Source: Flammeovirgaceae bacterium SG7u.111
GTDB lineage: Bacteria; Bacteroidota; Bacteroidia; Cytophagales; Flammeovirgaceae
Assembly (NCBI GenBank): GCA_034044135.1
Contig: CP139021.1
Coordinates: 1,193,635 to 1,257,634, forward strand
Length of the DNA stretch: 64,000 nucleotides
Reading direction: 5' to 3'
Part shown: one piece after another, positions 62,235 to 64,000 of the stretch
How the letters are laid out: the number at the start of each line of letters is the position of its first letter
Position numbering within the stretch: the stretch's first letter is position 1
The notes under the pieces: generated by a model
Database searches by the model: none
The model's input: the letters and a program-made list of their open reading frames with translations, nothing else
Told to the model about the DNA's origin: nothing
Program-made: the position numbers and the translations under genes

Positions 62235-63350
62235 TTAAGAATTAGGAGGTAAGACAAACCAAAACTCACTTCCCTTGCCTTCCTCGCTTTCTACCCCTAT
62301 AGTGCCTCCATGGCTTTCTATAATTTGTTTGCAAAGCAACAGGCCTAAACCTGTTCCTATTTCATCTTTTGTGCCCTTGGTGCTGAGGTGTTCCGCTCCA
62401 AATAACTTTTGTAAGTTGGCATTGCTAATACCAATTCCAGAGTCTTTGATGGAAACTTTTACCCCCTCTTCGGTAGTAGAGGTAAATACATGAATATTGT
62501 CTCCTTTTTGGCAAAATTTGATGGCGTTGGAAAGAAGGTTTCTCAGCACTATTTTAAGCATTTCCTCGTCGGCGAAAACTACATCTTTTCCATCTAGTGC
62601 AGCTTTCAAGGTGATTTCCTTGGACTTAACCAAAGGGGTAACTAATTGAACTGTTGAGTTGATGGATGACTGGATATGAAATTTTTTACGTTCAAGATCG
62701 GCTTTGGTAAGTTGGTTTTTTGCCCAGTTGAGTAAGTTTTCTAAAAAATCACTGATAGTATCTACTTGCAAACTCAGCTTGGAGGTCAGTTTGATCATTT
62801 CCTCTTCCGAGAGCAATTTGTTTTTGAAAAGGCTGATCAGTCCTTTGAGAGAATTTATAGGACTTCGTACATCGTGTGAGATCACCGAAAGCAGTCTGTT
62901 TTTGAGGATGTTTAGTTTTTCAAGCTCTTCCTTTTGGGCTTTTATTTGCCTAAAAGAAGCTGACAATTTGAGCATAGATTGGATTCTGGCCAGCAGTTCG
63001 ATCGATTCTATGGGTTTGCGGATATAATCTACAGCACCTGCTTGTAGGGCTTGCTTTAGGTTTTGCGGGGTAATCATTACCCCAGTGCACATGATGACGG
63101 GCGTATTTTCAGTTGCTTCGTGCTTTTTGAGTTCCTGCATGGCCTCAAGGCCGTTCATTCTAGGCATTTCCCAGTCACTTATGATCAGGTCTGGGTTTTC
63201 TTTCAGCGCCACTTCCACCATCTCTTTTCCGTCAGATGCGGTTACAAAATTGTACTCATCCTCTGCGGTGCTCAGAATATGGATTATTATGTCCCGGTTT
63301 GCCTCTTCATCGTCGGCAAGCAATATAGTTGGTGCTTTTGATGTCCCCAT
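62235..63350 (-). CDS. Receiver-histidine kinase protein (REC-HisKA-HATPase)
   Basis: A 371-residue cytoplasmic protein with a receiver at the N-terminus (TILLADDEEANRDIIIHIL; phosphoacceptor Asp 59 in DLIISDWEMP; Lys in YIRKPIE). A short coiled coil leads to the kinase: ISHDVRSPINSLKGLISLFK with His 159, LRNLLSNAIKFCQKGDN, DSGIGIS and GTGLGLLLCKQI. The receiver-first order is that of kinases whose activity is set by a partner kinase, or of adaptor kinases feeding another regulator. There is no DNA-binding output and no partner gene beside it. It converges with the DUF3784 gene. Confidence 0.9.
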   Translation of the reverse strand: MGTSKAPTILLADDEEANRDIIIHILSTAEDEYNFVTASDGKEMVEVALKENPDLIISDWEMPRMNGLEAMQELKKHEATENTPVIMCTGVMITPQNLKQALQAGAVDYIRKPIESIELLARIQSMLKLSASFRQIKAQKEELEKLNILKNRLLSVISHDVRSPINSLKGLISLFKNKLLSEEEMIKLTSKLSLQVDTISDFLENLLNWAKNQLTKADLERKKFHIQSSINSTVQLVTPLVKSKEITLKAALDGKDVVFADEEMLKIVLRNLLSNAIKFCQKGDNIHVFTSTTEEGVKVSIKDSGIGISNANLQKLFGAEHLSTKGTKDEIGTGLGLLLCKQIIESHGGTIGVESEEGKGSEFWFVLPPNS

Positions 63351-63713
63351 ATCTTTGTTGCTAGTGCTGTTTATATATCAAGTTTACATAAAAGCCTCCT
63401 GAATCCTCTTATCGTTTATCGAATAAACTACTCATTTAGTCTTTTTTCACCTTTTTTTGGGATACCATTCTACCTGTTTTTTTGCATTAATTCCCGAATT
63501 TCCATGGTGTTGATGCCAGAGCTCTGTTTCAATTTAGCACATTTAGGTACTTAAACCATTCCTGATGTTATAATTAAGGAAAATAAGTAAATTAGCAAGG
63601 TGGCTGTTTGAAGACTTGTCCATTAGGTTTCAATATAGCTTTTTTAGCGAAACGGGTCAACTTTAAACATGCCCTGATATAAAACTCACAATTACTTTTA
63701 AAACCTTATCTCT
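63351..63713. other. Divergent intergenic region with a MITE end
   Basis: 363 bases containing the partial element at 63647-63674. No gene is seen. It separates the REC-kinase gene from the SGNH hydrolase gene. Confidence 0.5.
63647..63674 (-). mobile_element. Partial MITE-like end, minus orientation
   Basis: On the minus strand GGGCATGTTTAAAGTT is followed by CCCGTTTCGC, matching the left half of the element at 25419 with the same spacing between GCATGTTTAA and TTTCGC. The flanking triplet is TCA, a TNA form. No second end is found nearby. Confidence 0.45.
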
Positions 63714-64000
63714 ATGAAGACCTTTTTTTTGCTTGGCAGCTTACTTTTTGCCTTCCACCTAGTGTTAGCACAGGACGACCCCGATCCACTCCGCTTCTCA
63801 TCCGAAATAGCTGTTTTCGATTCGCTCGACGCTGCCAACATGCCACCAAAAGGTTGCGTGCTGTTCATTGGGAGTTCTTCTATAAGGATGTGGAAAAGTG
63901 CTGAAAAGACCTTTAAAAAGTATCAGGTGATAAACCGTGGATTTGGTGGCTCGCAAGCCAGTGATGCTAATTTCTTTTACGATAGACTGGTAAAAATGTA
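63714..64000 (+). CDS. SGNH/GDSL hydrolase (partial, cut by window end)
   Basis: 95 codons are visible. Signal peptide MKTFFLLGSLLFAFHLVLAQ; the mature part has EIAVFDSLDAANMPPKG, then VLFIGSSSIRMWKS and VINRGFGGSQASDANF. GSSS is the SGNH block I with the catalytic serine, and NRGFGG is block II with its glycine. Such enzymes are exported esterases or lipases of the lysophospholipase/acetylhydrolase type; the substrate is not evident. The catalytic Asp-His pair would lie beyond the window. The gene follows an intergenic region with a MITE-like end. Confidence 0.85.
   Translation, partial: MKTFFLLGSLLFAFHLVLAQDDPDPLRFSSEIAVFDSLDAANMPPKGCVLFIGSSSIRMWKSAEKTFKKYQVINRGFGGSQASDANFFYDRLVKM

Noticed and set aside
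1-64000. tRNA, rRNA, riboswitch or CRISPR loci
   Set aside because: None was recognised on reading both strands; absence of small structured RNAs cannot be proven without a covariance search.

Overview
The window looks like chromosomal DNA of a free-living, gliding-type member of the Bacteroidota, probably order Cytophagales. The evidence is: secreted proteins with type IX secretion (T9SS) C-terminal sorting domains of both type A (PNPF...) and type B (SPNGDxxND), a PorP/SprF family protein, a TonB-dependent receptor, a five-helix cytochrome b succinate dehydrogenase with menA (menaquinone respiration), a GSII glutamine synthetase, and Rhs and 'NVGIGTTSP' tail-fibre-like families typical of this phylum. 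The bulk is AT-rich. A few GC-richer patches stand out by eye: about 1-1000, the Rhs remnant near 22.8-23.0 kb, and the IS at 60.5-61.4 kb. No rRNA, tRNA or CRISPR was found.

Layout. 1-3832 (minus): a four-gene cassette of a truncated beta-barrel-like protein and three tandem tail-fibre-like coiled-coil proteins, the most upstream one broken by a frameshift in a T7 run. 4585-5553: a decayed AlbA/RecG-like gene. 5871-21846 (minus): a large surface operon, transcribed as a 3402-residue LamG/FN3 protein with a type A sorting domain, then a 12-repeat cadherin-like protein with a type B sorting domain, then a PorP/SprF-like protein with an added coiled coil and SPOR-like tail. 22.3-23.2 kb: a graveyard with an Rhs pseudogene and an IS1-like transposase fragment. 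23.2-30 kb: DUF819 permease, sirtuin, menA, a small membrane protein and an M1 aminopeptidase. 30.4-34.2 kb: hybrid histidine kinase and YceI. 34.6-38.1 kb: sdhCAB. 38.6-43.8 kb: glutamine synthetase, purine permease, exopolysaccharide sugar transferase, GNAT. 44.5-49.7 kb: TonB receptor with a TPR histidine kinase. 50.2-54.9 kb: HD phosphohydrolase, ABC exporter, lipoprotein, SIMPL, VF530. 55-60.4 kb: second type B T9SS protein, OsmC, lipoprotein, small barrel. 60.5-61.4 kb: complete IS5-family element. 61.5-64 kb: DUF3784 protein, REC-histidine kinase, SGNH hydrolase cut by the window end.

How they fit together: menA and sdhCAB belong to one menaquinone-based respiratory chain. The 5.8-21.8 kb operon resembles the Flavobacterium SprB/SprF arrangement, in which a PorP-like protein serves a type B-sorted adhesin. 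The most notable extras are non-coding: a 74-bp hairpin repeat at 5.7 and 22.1 kb with a compensatory base pair; three ends of a MITE-like family sharing the terminal sequence of the resident IS5 element; and a separate 176-bp MITE inserted exactly at the stop codon of the SIMPL gene.
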